From Alteripontixanthobacter muriae (GTDB lineage: Bacteria > Pseudomonadota > Alphaproteobacteria > Sphingomonadales > Sphingomonadaceae), in NCBI RefSeq assembly GCF_013336795.1, contig NZ_JAAFZT010000004.1, forward strand, positions 17,174 through 81,173: a stretch of 64,000 nucleotides of DNA, given 5' to 3'. Each line of letters opens with the position of its first letter. Position 1 is the stretch's first letter. The position numbers and the translations under genes are program-made. Positions 32,366 to 41,554 of the stretch are shown one piece after another. The notes under the pieces are model-generated. The model searched no databases, was not told where the DNA came from, and worked only from the letters and a program-made list of their open reading frames with translations.

Positions 32366-35074
32366 TCAGAATTCGGCTGCGACGCTCAGGCTCACCGAGG
32401 TGCCGACCTCGTAAGTGTTGATCTCGATCCGGTTCGTGCCGTTCGACTGATATTCGAAATTGTCGCGGCCGAAGATGTTGCGGACCTCGAACTTCAGCGT
32501 CAGCGGCTGGTTCAGGAAATCCAGTTCCTCGCGGGCGACGAAGTCCACGCGCAGGCCCGGGTCTTCGACGATGTCGGGCAGCGCATTGGTTCCGCGGCTG
32601 GTCACTCGTTCGCTGGCATAGGACAGCAGAAGCGTCACTTGCTGCAGGCGATCGAGATCTTCGAGGCCAAGTTGCAGGTTCACCAGGTGATCCGACTGTC
32701 CGGTCAGCGCAGCCCCATCGCGGAAGAAGTTGGACGCAGGTTGCGCTCCGCGCGGGAAAACCTGGGTCACATCGCCTTCCGCTACCGATATTTCGGATTG
32801 CGTGTAGGTGTAGTTCGCAATCGCGACCGCCCGCTTGCTATCGAACCAGCCGCCGAGATCGAGCAGATCGTATTCCAGCTGGAACTCGGCTTCGGCACCG
32901 TAAAGCTGAGCCTTGGGCGCATTGGCGAAGCTCGTCACCTGTTCATTGTCCGAGAAGCTGGAATACGCTTCGATCGGATTGTCCAGATCCTTGTAGAATC
33001 CCGCGAGGGAGAACTTGCTGTTGCGAGCGAAATAATATTCGGCGCGCGCTTCTGCATTCATGAGCTGGCTGTCGACCAGGAACGGATTACCGTTGAACTG
33101 GCGGTTCGTGTCGGGATCGTAATAGGTCTGGAAGATCAGCTCGCGGAATTGCGGGCGTGCGATCGTCTTGGAAGCCGAAAGCCGCAATTGCAGTTCGGGC
33201 GTGGCTTCGAAAGTCAGCGTGGCGGCGGGCAGGAAATAGTCACGCGACAGCGCGGTGCCGGCGGTACTGTTGAGTGGGGTGGTGAACACCTGCGCCGGAT
33301 CCACCGTCTGATCCGCATCTTCGTATCGGACGCCGACGTCGAGCGTGAGGCGGTCGAAGGGATTGATCTGCAACTGGCCGTAACCGGCGTTGATCGTCAG
33401 CCCGGCGTCGAAAGCAGGATCGTTCTGCGTCGTCTCGATCAGGCCGATGTCGAAGAAGTCGATGATTGCATCGCCCAGCAGCAGGTCAGGACGAAGCAGG
33501 CCCACTGCATCGGGGAATTCGGTGGATGCATCGAACAGGAATTCACGCCGTTCGGAAAAGCGGTCCGTATCGGTGTAGGCATAGCCAACGGTAGCTCGCA
33601 GCCAGTCCGTCAACCGATAGCCGAAATCGATGCCGCCGTAATAGAGATCCTCCTGCAGGTCCGAGAAGGTGACCGATGCATTGCCGCGCTGCCGGTCGAG
33701 CACGTTAACGAAACGGTCGCCGAGCGGGTCGCCGGCAATGTTGGTGCGGACATATTCGAAGGAATATTCATACGGCGCTTCGCGCTTGGTCTGGGCATAG
33801 CCGCCGCGCAGGTCGATCTCGAGATCGCCGAATTCCAGTTCGCCGACAATCTGCGAATCCAGCAACTGGCGTTCGAACCAGCCGGTGTTCTGGATCTGCT
33901 TGGAAAAGTCGGATTGGAAGTCCTCACCCACCGACAATTGCGACTGCTTCAAGCTGTCGCGGATGTACAGATTGGTCCAGCGGAACCGATGGTCGCCCAG
34001 TTCCAGTCCCAGCCCGATCAGCCCGTTGACGACGATGCGATTATCGGTCGTGAAATCGCGAAAGTCGGTGTCGAGGTCGAGATCGGCGTTCACCGCCGTC
34101 TGCGAAATGATCGACCGGTTACGCCATTTGTTGCTGATCGACGCGGTGGCGATAAGGCCGAGCCGTCCATCCGCGCCGACGTCGACGGATGTTCCGCCCG
34201 TGATGTTGCCGGAGAAATTCAGCGGCAGATTGCCGATCCGCTGGGTCAGGACAACATTGGGATCGCCCAGTTGCTTCGCGATCGCCTGCTGGTCGACGTC
34301 GAGATCGGAAAGGCGGTTTCCGCTGGCGAAGAAGTCGCGCAGGGCGGGCGGCACATCGCGCGTACCGTCGTCGAAGCCGAGCGGATCGAGGTCCGAGCCG
34401 TAATAGGCAATGCCGTCGAAGCCGGTTGTCTGACTGTCGCCGCTGATCCCGCCGCCAATCGTCAAAAAGCTTTCCTCCGGCACGGCGCGGGTGGTCAGGT
34501 TGATGACACCGCCGCCGAATTCACCCGGAAAATTCGCCGAGTAGGTCTTCTGAACCAGGCTGGACGCGATGATGTTGGTCGGAAAGATGTCGAGCGGAAC
34601 GACGCGGCTCAGCGGTTGGGGGCTAGGAAGGGGCAAGCCGTTCAATAGCGCGAGCGAATAGCGGTCGCCGAGACCGCGCACATAGACCAGCCCGTTTCCG
34701 GCGGTTGAAAGGCCGGTGACACGGCTCAGGGCACCAGCGATATCGCCTTCGCCGGTCCGGGCGATCTGTTCGGCACTCAGGACGGAGACGATCTGCGTCG
34801 AACTGCGCGAAATGTCGCGGTTGCGCCGCCCTGTCACCACGATCTCGCCGCCCGGTATCGAGACGTCGGGCTGCTCGAAAGCTTCCTCTTCCGGTTGGCC
34901 ATCCACGCCTTCGACCTGATCCGTTAATACGTCCAGATCTTCCGCCTGAGTATTCGCGCTGCCTTCCGCGCCCGTATTGGGAGCACCGCCCGTGCCCTGC
35001 GCCAAGGCGATCCCGGGGATGGTGAGCGCAGTGCTGACGAACAGCAGGCCGGTGAATGTCTTGGCGATGGACAT
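32366..35074 (-). CDS. TonB-dependent outer membrane receptor
   Basis: A 902-residue TonB-dependent transporter. A signal peptide (residues 1-26, ending GIALAQ) is followed by an acidic low-complexity segment, then a plug (GEIVVTGRRNRDISRS, LSAEQIARTGEGDIAGAL, VVPLDIFPTNIIASSLVQ, FPGEFGGGVINLTTRA) and a 22-strand-type barrel that ends in an aromatic residue (LSVAAEF). The plug type with FPGEFGGG is common in marine and soil proteobacteria; the substrate is unknown. Upstream in the same direction lies the beta-helix-like lipoprotein, separated by a strong hairpin. A protein-coding antisense frame of 761 codons is treated as a shadow. Confidence 0.9.
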   Translation of the reverse strand: MSIAKTFTGLLFVSTALTIPGIALAQGTGGAPNTGAEGSANTQAEDLDVLTDQVEGVDGQPEEEAFEQPDVSIPGGEIVVTGRRNRDISRSSTQIVSVLSAEQIARTGEGDIAGALSRVTGLSTAGNGLVYVRGLGDRYSLALLNGLPLPSPQPLSRVVPLDIFPTNIIASSLVQKTYSANFPGEFGGGVINLTTRAVPEESFLTIGGGISGDSQTTGFDGIAYYGSDLDPLGFDDGTRDVPPALRDFFASGNRLSDLDVDQQAIAKQLGDPNVVLTQRIGNLPLNFSGNITGGTSVDVGADGRLGLIATASISNKWRNRSIISQTAVNADLDLDTDFRDFTTDNRIVVNGLIGLGLELGDHRFRWTNLYIRDSLKQSQLSVGEDFQSDFSKQIQNTGWFERQLLDSQIVGELEFGDLEIDLRGGYAQTKREAPYEYSFEYVRTNIAGDPLGDRFVNVLDRQRGNASVTFSDLQEDLYYGGIDFGYRLTDWLRATVGYAYTDTDRFSERREFLFDASTEFPDAVGLLRPDLLLGDAIIDFFDIGLIETTQNDPAFDAGLTINAGYGQLQINPFDRLTLDVGVRYEDADQTVDPAQVFTTPLNSTAGTALSRDYFLPAATLTFEATPELQLRLSASKTIARPQFRELIFQTYYDPDTNRQFNGNPFLVDSQLMNAEARAEYYFARNSKFSLAGFYKDLDNPIEAYSSFSDNEQVTSFANAPKAQLYGAEAEFQLEYDLLDLGGWFDSKRAVAIANYTYTQSEISVAEGDVTQVFPRGAQPASNFFRDGAALTGQSDHLVNLQLGLEDLDRLQQVTLLLSYASERVTSRGTNALPDIVEDPGLRVDFVAREELDFLNQPLTLKFEVRNIFGRDNFEYQSNGTNRIEINTYEVGTSVSLSVAAEF

Positions 35075-35158
35075 GGTAATGTGAGACCCCTTGGTCGATC
35101 AGGTCCGGAAATCCGGGGGCGGCACCTGCTGCAGGCCGCGCTTAACGAAAGATTGAGT

Positions 35159-35200
35159 GAAGCCCGGGCCGCGCCTTTCAAAAAGCGCTGCCCGGGCTTC
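35159..35200 (-). terminator. Intercistronic hairpin between lipoprotein and TonB receptor genes
   Basis: An 11-bp perfect stem (GAAGCCCGGGC at 35159-35169 pairing with 35190-35200) with a 20-base loop, in the 136-base gap. On the minus strand it follows the lipoprotein stop; it is not followed by a clean T tract. It could be a partial terminator or an mRNA stabiliser that sets different expression of the lipoprotein and the receptor. Confidence 0.55.
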
Positions 35201-35210
35201 ATATTGGCGA

Positions 35211-36782
35211 TCAGTAGACCGGAAGCGACGTACAGGCGCGGTCGGTGTTGCCGAAGGACACGGCGGCGGAGTCGCAGGTCCAGCCGCGATACCAGGTGTC
35301 CGAAGCATCGCGAACGGCACCGATATAGCTGACAGCGTCGAAGAAGCTGCCGAGTGCCGTCGGGTTGAAGGCTGTCACCGCGTTTTCGTTCGCGCCGTTG
35401 ACGAACAGCAACGAAAGCGAGTTGGTGAAATCGTCGTTATTGTTGGTTCCGCGCACGAACAGCTGCTCGACGCTCGCTGCCGTCACGCCGCCGCCGCCAT
35501 CGCGGAACGGGGTGTCGCAATCGATCACGAATGAGTTGAAGACCGGCGGACCGGCTTCGTCTGCAGCACCGCCAGCGGCGCGAATGGTCTGCGCATCGTC
35601 GATTCGGATGCAGGGTGCACCGCTGTCTTCCACCAGAACGCTGTTGACGATGGCATAATCGGCGCCGCCGCGAATGCGGATGGCCTGCGATGCTGCGGCA
35701 TTGCGGTGGTAGAAGGTTGCGTTCGAGATCTGCGTATTCTGACGCGGGGTCTGGTCTTCGAGCCCGTTGGTCGAATCTGCTTCGATGATGGCATCGCCCG
35801 CGCCCTGGCGCTGTACGGCAATGACATATTGCATGTTCGCCTTCACGCCGGTGTCGGTATCGAGCGAGTCATCCTCGGCTCCGACGACGACCAGATACTT
35901 CACGCCAACGCGTCCGCCGAAGAATTCGACGCCATCGTCGGAGCTGTTGTAGCTCATGATGTGGTCGAGCTGGGTTCCCGAGCCGACACCGCCGGTGGTC
36001 AGCGACTGCAATTCGCTGTCGCCCGACAGGACGAAGCCGGAATAGCGGATCTGCACATAGCTCATCCGGCCCGAAGAATCGGCAGGTGTGGCGCCGCCGA
36101 ACAGGGCTGGCTGGGCCGCACCTTCGACCTGGCGTTCGCAACCGATCGTGCCAGGCTGCGCGCCCGGTGCGATGCAGTCGGTAACCGGTGCACGGCCGGA
36201 CAGGACGACACCGCCCCACTGGCCAGAGGAGTTGGCGTTGTTCAGGCCGAGAACGTTGTCGCGGCTGGTGAAGATGATGGGGCGATCCGCGGTGCCGACT
36301 GCGTCGATCATGTTGCCGCGATTGACGTTCAGGAACGACGATCCGCTGGCGAAGGCCATCACGCCCGGTTCGATGGTCAGCGTCACATCGGTGTCGCTGG
36401 CACCATCGCTCGCGTCAGCAGTGGGGCCGCCATCGGTGCCCACATCGACCCGTCCGGCGATCCGGTAAAGCAGGCCTTCGATGTAAGGCAGGGTGGAGGA
36501 GGCGGTGAAGCGGGCCGGCATCGTGCAGACGCGATAGCTTCCGGTCGGGCCCGAGATGGTGCCGCTGTCGGTCAGGCCCGTGGGATCGGCGATCGTCGGG
36601 CAGCCGGATGCGGCCGTGACTGTCGCGGGGCCGGTCGGCGGGGGCGTCGGTGTCGGCGTAGGCGCGGGATTGTTGATGATGACATTTCCGCCGGTACCCG
36701 GCGAGGTGAGATCGTCAGGTCCGCAGCTGGCAAGAGCAAGTGCACTGCAGCCAAGGATAAGCGAGCGTTCGAAAATGGTCAT
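35211..36782 (-). CDS. Lipoprotein with beta-helix-like domain, TonB receptor partner
   Basis: A 523-residue predicted lipoprotein. The lipobox is in LALASCGPD (Cys at residue 20), followed by a Pro/Thr linker (PTPTPTPPPTG), then a long domain of short repeated strands with Asn/Asp/Gly-rich turns (FASGSSFLNVNRGNMIDAVGTADRPIIFTSR, GQWGGVVLSGRAP, YNSSDDGVEFFGGRVGVKYLVV, DYAIVNSVLVEDSG). The repeat pattern suggests a right-handed beta-helix. Four Cys pairs may be disulfides (ends CDSAA, ACTSLPVY). Its place directly upstream of the receptor suggests a surface substrate-binding partner. I know no assigned function. Confidence 0.72.
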   Translation of the reverse strand: MTIFERSLILGCSALALASCGPDDLTSPGTGGNVIINNPAPTPTPTPPPTGPATVTAASGCPTIADPTGLTDSGTISGPTGSYRVCTMPARFTASSTLPYIEGLLYRIAGRVDVGTDGGPTADASDGASDTDVTLTIEPGVMAFASGSSFLNVNRGNMIDAVGTADRPIIFTSRDNVLGLNNANSSGQWGGVVLSGRAPVTDCIAPGAQPGTIGCERQVEGAAQPALFGGATPADSSGRMSYVQIRYSGFVLSGDSELQSLTTGGVGSGTQLDHIMSYNSSDDGVEFFGGRVGVKYLVVVGAEDDSLDTDTGVKANMQYVIAVQRQGAGDAIIEADSTNGLEDQTPRQNTQISNATFYHRNAAASQAIRIRGGADYAIVNSVLVEDSGAPCIRIDDAQTIRAAGGAADEAGPPVFNSFVIDCDTPFRDGGGGVTAASVEQLFVRGTNNNDDFTNSLSLLFVNGANENAVTAFNPTALGSFFDAVSYIGAVRDASDTWYRGWTCDSAAVSFGNTDRACTSLPVY

Positions 36783-37067
36783 GAATCAGACCCCCTTTTT
36801 CAAGAAATTCCGCCGCGTTCGCGGTGCCGGGAATCGCCGGGGCGACATGCCCCCGCTTTCGAGAAGGGTGATTAGGAGCGCCGCGTGACAGTTTCTTTGC
36901 AAAGAACACGACTATATTCAGACAGAAGATTGCTCTTCTAATGACATTTGTGACAACAACCGAACACGGCGCAATATTGCAATTATATGACAATGTTACG
37001 GATTTGTTGCAGTGGGCGGAGAAAAGGCGCAACTTACAATCCGATAAGAGGCTTGAGGAGAAACGCG
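36783..37067. promoter_or_regulatory. Divergent regulatory region with repeated TGACA motifs
   Basis: The 285-base gap between the lipoprotein (minus) and TPR protein (plus) is AT-richer than the surroundings. TGACA occurs at 36886, 36942, 36951 and 36988, two of them nine bases apart (TGACATTTGTGACA). PhoB-type half sites are TGTCA/TGACA but normally eleven bases apart, so this is not a canonical PHO box. It may be the target of the nearby PhoB-like regulator, whose own upstream region holds similar TGTCA/TGACA elements (31533-31590). Confidence 0.4.
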
Positions 37068-37454
37068 ATGATGAGAACCGCCCTTCTGACGACCGTTCTG
37101 GCTTCGTCACTCATGGCCAGTGGCGCGCTGGCACAGGGGCCTGCTGAAAATCCGGCTACACTTGCGTATCACGACCTGTCCCAGGGAAATGACGACCGCG
37201 CCGTTGAGCGTCTGGAAGCCGCAGCGAACGATGACCCTGCCGTTCTGATCAATCTTGGCATTGCCTACGCACGCCAGGGCCGGTCAGATGATGCGAAAGC
37301 GATGTTCGTAGCGGCGCTGGCAAGTGACACGCCTGTGAAGCTGGAAACAGCCACTGGCGAGTGGCAGGATTCTCGCTGGCTAGCCCGATCTGCTCTCGGC
37401 AAACTGGCGCGCGGTGAATTCAGCGGTGCAGGTCGGTTGGCTTCGGCTGACTGA
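37068..37454 (+). CDS. Small secreted TPR-like protein
   Basis: A 128-residue protein starting at the ATG 37068 with GAGGAG seven bases upstream (a second ATG follows at 37071). A signal peptide (MRTALLTTVLASSLMASGALAQ) leads to the periplasm. The remainder holds about two TPR-like helix pairs (LAYHDLSQGNDDRAVERLEAAANDD, VLINLGIAYARQGRSDDAKAMFVAAL). Such proteins scaffold protein contacts. It is divergent from the lipoprotein-receptor pair, and in related genomes small TPR proteins accompany such modules in my experience; the link here is by position only. Confidence 0.75.
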   Translation: MMRTALLTTVLASSLMASGALAQGPAENPATLAYHDLSQGNDDRAVERLEAAANDDPAVLINLGIAYARQGRSDDAKAMFVAALASDTPVKLETATGEWQDSRWLARSALGKLARGEFSGAGRLASAD

Positions 37455-37470
37455 CAGCCGGCGATGCACG

Positions 37471-38934
37471 TCAGGCAGTTCGCATGGCTTCCAGTTCCGG
37501 AACCAGAACGCTGCGGCCGCCGCCATATTCCTCGCGCACGACAATCAGGCCGATATTTTCCAGATGGTCGAGCAGGCGCCTGATTCTGCCCGGTGAACTG
37601 GTGCCATAGGCGCGGGCCAGCGCATCTTCGTCGGGCATGGTTTCGCCCGCTACCGCGCCCCGCGCCAACAGCAGAAACGGCGCCAGAACATCGTCTTCGA
37701 CCCTGTCCGCGAGGTTCCGGATCGCCGCGCGGGCCGGGGCGTCGAGATCATCGACCCCGGTCAGCGCAAATGCGAACCGGCGACGGAACTCGGACATGTC
37801 GAGCATGACCCGCACCCCGCGCTGGCGGCAGGATCGCTGGAAGCTCTGGAATAGGCGGCTCGCAGGCTGGAACGGCGCGGCCGGATCCGCCGCGATCTCC
37901 ATCAGAACATCGTTCAAGGCACTGGCTTGCTCATTATCCATGCCTGTATTTAGCCGATCTGTGACAGCGGTTTCGGCCATCTGGTCCGCTAAAGGTTCCA
38001 GCGCCTCCATGTGGCGCGCCATGACAGGAACGGGCGAACTGCCCGCGCCAGCCGGACCGGCCGTGTCCTGCGCCGCGCTTTCCAGTTCGGCATGGAGCAG
38101 CGCCTCCATGTCCTGAGCAGGCGCATCAGGCAGAGGGACGAGCCCGCTGGCATTGCGGATATTGCCCGATCTGACGCTGCCGATGCGGATGGGGACCGGC
38201 TTGCGACTGATTGCCGGACCGAGCCCCAGAAAGCGGCCCCTTTCCAGGTCGCGGATGTTTTCGGCCTGCCGCCGCTCCATGCCCAGCAGATCGGCGGCCC
38301 GGGCCATATCAATGTCGAGAAACGTGCGGCCCATCAGGAAGTTCGAGGCTTCGGCCGCCACATTCTTGGCCAGTTTGGCGAGCCGCTGCGTCGCAACGAT
38401 CCCGGCAAGACCGCGCTTGCGGCCGCGGCACATCAGATTGGTCATCGCGGTCAGCGCGATGCGGCGCGTGTCTTCGCTGATTTCGCCTGCGGCGGCGGGG
38501 GCGAACATCTGCGCCTCGTCCACTACGACAAGCGCCGGGAACCAGTGTTCGCGCGGAGCGTCGAACAACGCCCCCAAAAAATGCGCGGCGCAGCGGATTT
38601 GCTGTTCCACATCGAGCCCTTCCAACGCGAGCACGATCGAGGCGCGATGTTCACGGACACGCCGTGCAAGCGCCTCGATCTCCGCCGCCGAATGGGCAGC
38701 CCCATCGATCACCACATGGGGAAACAGGTCGGCCAGGGAGGTGAAATCGCCTTCGGGATCGATGACGACCTGCTGCACCATGCCGGCGCTTTCTTCCAGC
38801 AATCGGCGCAGGAGGTGCGATTTGCCGGAGCCGCTGTTGCCCTGCACCAGCAGGCGGGTCGCGAGGAGCTCCTCCATATCGATCCGCACCGCTTCACCGG
38901 TCGAATCCTCGCCTATGATGATATGGGTTTCCAC
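37471..38934 (-). CDS. HerA/VirB4-like ATP-binding protein with C-terminal helical and winged-helix-like region
   Basis: A roughly 487-residue P-loop ATPase, taking the GTG at 38934 (a TTG at 38970 is also open). Residues 1-250 are HerA-like: Walker A GNSGSGKSHLL near residue 32, Walker B ALVVVDEAQMF near 155, and sensor residue region GIVATQRLAKLAKNVAAEASN. A helical C-terminal part with a possible winged helix (GRIRRLLDHLENIGLIVVREEYGGGRSVLV) follows. HerA proteins often pair with the nuclease NurA in DNA end processing, but no NurA-like gene is nearby. Role unknown. Confidence 0.75.
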   Translation of the reverse strand: METHIIIGEDSTGEAVRIDMEELLATRLLVQGNSGSGKSHLLRRLLEESAGMVQQVVIDPEGDFTSLADLFPHVVIDGAAHSAAEIEALARRVREHRASIVLALEGLDVEQQIRCAAHFLGALFDAPREHWFPALVVVDEAQMFAPAAAGEISEDTRRIALTAMTNLMCRGRKRGLAGIVATQRLAKLAKNVAAEASNFLMGRTFLDIDMARAADLLGMERRQAENIRDLERGRFLGLGPAISRKPVPIRIGSVRSGNIRNASGLVPLPDAPAQDMEALLHAELESAAQDTAGPAGAGSSPVPVMARHMEALEPLADQMAETAVTDRLNTGMDNEQASALNDVLMEIAADPAAPFQPASRLFQSFQRSCRQRGVRVMLDMSEFRRRFAFALTGVDDLDAPARAAIRNLADRVEDDVLAPFLLLARGAVAGETMPDEDALARAYGTSSPGRIRRLLDHLENIGLIVVREEYGGGRSVLVPELEAMRTA

Positions 38935-39138
38935 AAGGCAGAGGATAGCGTCCGCCGCGCCTAATCCCAACCTCGACGATTGATCTTCCCACTGGAAAGA
39001 TCGGATGTGCTCGCCTGATGATGGCTTTTGTGCAGTGCGGCATTGCAGGCGGCATATGCGGATACGCTGGTGGAATCTTGGTGCGGTCAGTTGCGACTCG
39101 GGAGTCGTTCGTTCTGCCCGTCACGCGTTTAAAGACAG

Positions 39139-39163
39139 GGAACTTAAGCCTTTCTCTGTCGTT
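39139..39163 (+). promoter_or_regulatory. Consensus EcfG general-stress promoter before the mannose operon
   Basis: GGAAC at 39139-39143, a 16-base spacer, then CGTT at 39160-39163. This matches the alphaproteobacterial EcfG (extracytoplasmic general stress sigma factor) promoter consensus GGAAC-N16/17-CGTT exactly. It lies 40 bases before the chosen ATG of the glycosyltransferase gene (39203) and in the right orientation, so transcription would begin about ten bases after CGTT. The position also argues against translation starts further upstream. Confidence 0.8.
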
Positions 39164-39202
39164 AATCCGCAGTTCCCTGAATTGCCGAGGTCGCTTTCGC
39201 AG

Positions 39203-41554
39203 ATGCAACATGGATTGGACAATGCTGTCGCTGATTTGCACATGCTGAAGGGCTCTGGCGCACTCGGCGGCAGGGGTGTGCCGGCCGGGAACGTCAAGGT
39301 GGCGCTTGTCGGCACCTTCGCTCCACGCAAATGCGGTATCGCGACCTTCACGACCGACATTCACGACACCCTCGAAACCTATCATCCGGAAATCGGCGTC
39401 GATGTCTATGCTCTCGATGATGGCAAGGGCAATCTTTCCTATCCGGATGCCAGGGGAATCGTCCGCAGCGACGATGGGGCAAGCTACGCCGCCACCGCGC
39501 GCGATATCAACGCGAGCGGTGTCGATGCGGTTTGGTTGCAGCATGAATATGGAATCTTCGGCGGCACCAGCGGCGATATGGTCTGCGACTTTGTCGACCG
39601 GCTTGCGGCGCCGCTGATCCTGACCCTGCACACGGTGTTGAGGCAGCCAACCGCCAAACAGGAAGACATTCTCCGGCATCTGATCAGGCGTGCGTCGCGC
39701 ATCATGGTGATGTCAGGCCATTCGCGCGATCTGCTCGCCGAGAGATACGGCGCACCAAACGAAATCATCGAGATAATCGAGCACGGCGCGCCGGATCGCC
39801 CCTTCGGCAGGCAGGCGCAGTTCAAGCAGCTGCTGGGGCTTGCTCCAGACCGCCCGGTGATGATGACCTTCGGACTGCTCGGCCCCGGCAAGGGCATCGG
39901 CCAGGTTATCGAGGCCTTGCCCTCCATCGCCCGCGACCATCCCGATATTCTCTATCGGATTGTCGGTGCGACGCATCCCAATCTGGTTGCTCGCGACGGG
40001 GAGGCCTATCGCGAAAGCCTGATCAGGCGCGCCGAGGATTTGGGCGTTTCGCACTGCGTGGAGTGGGAGAACCGCTTTCTTGATACGGGCGAACTGCTCG
40101 ATCAGCTCGAAGCCTGCGACATTTACGTGACCCCTTATCTCAATCTGCAGCAATCCACGTCAGGTACGCTCAGCTATGCGGTGGCTCTAGGCAAGGCGGT
40201 CGTCTCCACGCCTTATCTGCACGCAAGCGAATTGCTGAGCGATGGTGTCGGATTGTTGATAGAGCCGGATTCTTCGGCTGCAATTGCCGGTGCGGTGAAG
40301 GATCTGCTGGCCGAACCGCAGCGGCTGGAGCGGCTGCAGCGGCGCGCCTACGCCAAGGGCCGGGAAACGATCTGGCCCCGTTTTGCCGATGCGACCGCAG
40401 GATTGATCTGCAAGGCTGCCGCTGACCACCGGAGCGGGCCGGTTGCAGCCCGAGCCATAAGCGCGCACGCAATTGCTGCGCCTGGGCTCTCCGCATTGCT
40501 GGGCATGACCGACGGTACCGGCATTGCGCAACATGCTATCGGAATCGTTCCCGACCGCGATCACGGCTATTGCATCGACGATAATGCAAGGGCTCTCATG
40601 GTCGCGAATATCGCGACCCGGCTTGCTCCGGACGAGCGGATGCGCCTCAGCCAAACCTACGCCGCTTTCATTCAGCACGCGTGGAACGAGGACGCGGGCC
40701 GGTTTCGCAACTTCATGGCCTATGACCGGCAGTGGTGCGAAGATGTGGGATCGGACGATTCCAACGGACGCGCCTTATGGGCGCTTGGCCATACCATCGA
40801 GCATGCGATCTTCCCCGAGATGCGCGACTGGGCCATCGACCTGTACGGCCACGTCCTTCCCCGCATCGCCGATCTGGATTCGCCGCGAGCCGTCGCTTTC
40901 ACCATGCTGGGCGCTGCGGCGATGCTGCGCCACGATCCGGGCCACGCCGCTTCACGTACGGTGCTAGGCCGAGGTAGCGCGATGATGGTCGCTCTGCTCG
41001 GGCATGGGCGCAGGCCGGACTGGACCTGGTTCGAAACCATGCTCGCCTATGACAATCCGCGCCTCAGCCAGGCTCTGATCGAAGCAGCGGCGATCACGGG
41101 CGATCAGGAGGCTCGCGAGGCGGGCCTCGAGACGCTGCGCTGGATCAGCGATTGTCAGTCGTCGACCAAGGGCCATTTCCGCCCCATCGGTTCGGAAAGT
41201 TTCGGGCGGACAGGCGAATATCTGCCTTTCGACCAGCAGCCGCTGGAGGCAAGCGCCGCAATCGACGCGCACCGCGCTGCCTATGACCTGACCGGCGACG
41301 GCTTTTACCGCGACGCGGCACAGCGCGCATGGCAGTGGTTTTTCGGCCATAACGACCGCGGCGTCGCGTTGGCTGACGCTGCATCCGGCCGTTGCCGCGA
41401 CGGCATAACCCCGCGCGGGGCGAACGCTAACTGTGGAGCAGAGAGCATTCTGGCCTTCCAACTGTCCTGCTATTCGATGATAGCGCTTCTAGAGCATCCC
41501 CAGCAACGAGAGGCGGGACAGGATTTTGACGAAGAGATCGTCCACATCAACTAG
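39203..41554 (+). CDS. Two-domain glycosyltransferase (GT4-like plus alpha/alpha-barrel domain)
   Basis: A 783-residue protein (ATG at 39203, downstream of the promoter; another ATG at 39242 is possible). The N-terminal half is a GT-B glycosyltransferase of GT4 type: VKVALVGTFAPRKCGIATFTTD near the start, LTLHTVLRQP, GLLGPGKGI, and ACDIYVTPYLNLQQSTSGTLSYAVALGKAV with the acceptor/donor Glu-like region. The C-terminal 340 residues (from AHAIAAPGLSALLGMTDG) are helical with DDNARALMVANIATRL, DSNGRALWALGH and DAHRAAYDLTGDGFY, resembling an alpha/alpha toroid of sugar hydrolases or epimerases. The donor is probably GDP-mannose, given the two downstream genes. It is the first gene of the operon. 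Confidence 0.82.
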   Translation: MQHGLDNAVADLHMLKGSGALGGRGVPAGNVKVALVGTFAPRKCGIATFTTDIHDTLETYHPEIGVDVYALDDGKGNLSYPDARGIVRSDDGASYAATARDINASGVDAVWLQHEYGIFGGTSGDMVCDFVDRLAAPLILTLHTVLRQPTAKQEDILRHLIRRASRIMVMSGHSRDLLAERYGAPNEIIEIIEHGAPDRPFGRQAQFKQLLGLAPDRPVMMTFGLLGPGKGIGQVIEALPSIARDHPDILYRIVGATHPNLVARDGEAYRESLIRRAEDLGVSHCVEWENRFLDTGELLDQLEACDIYVTPYLNLQQSTSGTLSYAVALGKAVVSTPYLHASELLSDGVGLLIEPDSSAAIAGAVKDLLAEPQRLERLQRRAYAKGRETIWPRFADATAGLICKAAADHRSGPVAARAISAHAIAAPGLSALLGMTDGTGIAQHAIGIVPDRDHGYCIDDNARALMVANIATRLAPDERMRLSQTYAAFIQHAWNEDAGRFRNFMAYDRQWCEDVGSDDSNGRALWALGHTIEHAIFPEMRDWAIDLYGHVLPRIADLDSPRAVAFTMLGAAAMLRHDPGHAASRTVLGRGSAMMVALLGHGRRPDWTWFETMLAYDNPRLSQALIEAAAITGDQEAREAGLETLRWISDCQSSTKGHFRPIGSESFGRTGEYLPFDQQPLEASAAIDAHRAAYDLTGDGFYRDAAQRAWQWFFGHNDRGVALADAASGRCRDGITPRGANANCGAESILAFQLSCYSMIALLEHPQQREAGQDFDEEIVHIN

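Noticed and set aside
32363-34648. 761-codon open frame on the plus strand
   Set aside because: Antisense to the first TonB receptor and lacking any family motif.
35706-36875. 389-codon plus-strand frame opposite the lipoprotein
   Set aside because: Antisense to a lipoprotein with clear lipobox and repeats.
36942-36955. PHO box before the lipoprotein/TPR genes
   Set aside because: Half sites are nine bases apart, not eleven, so it does not meet the PhoB consensus; kept only as unexplained repeats.
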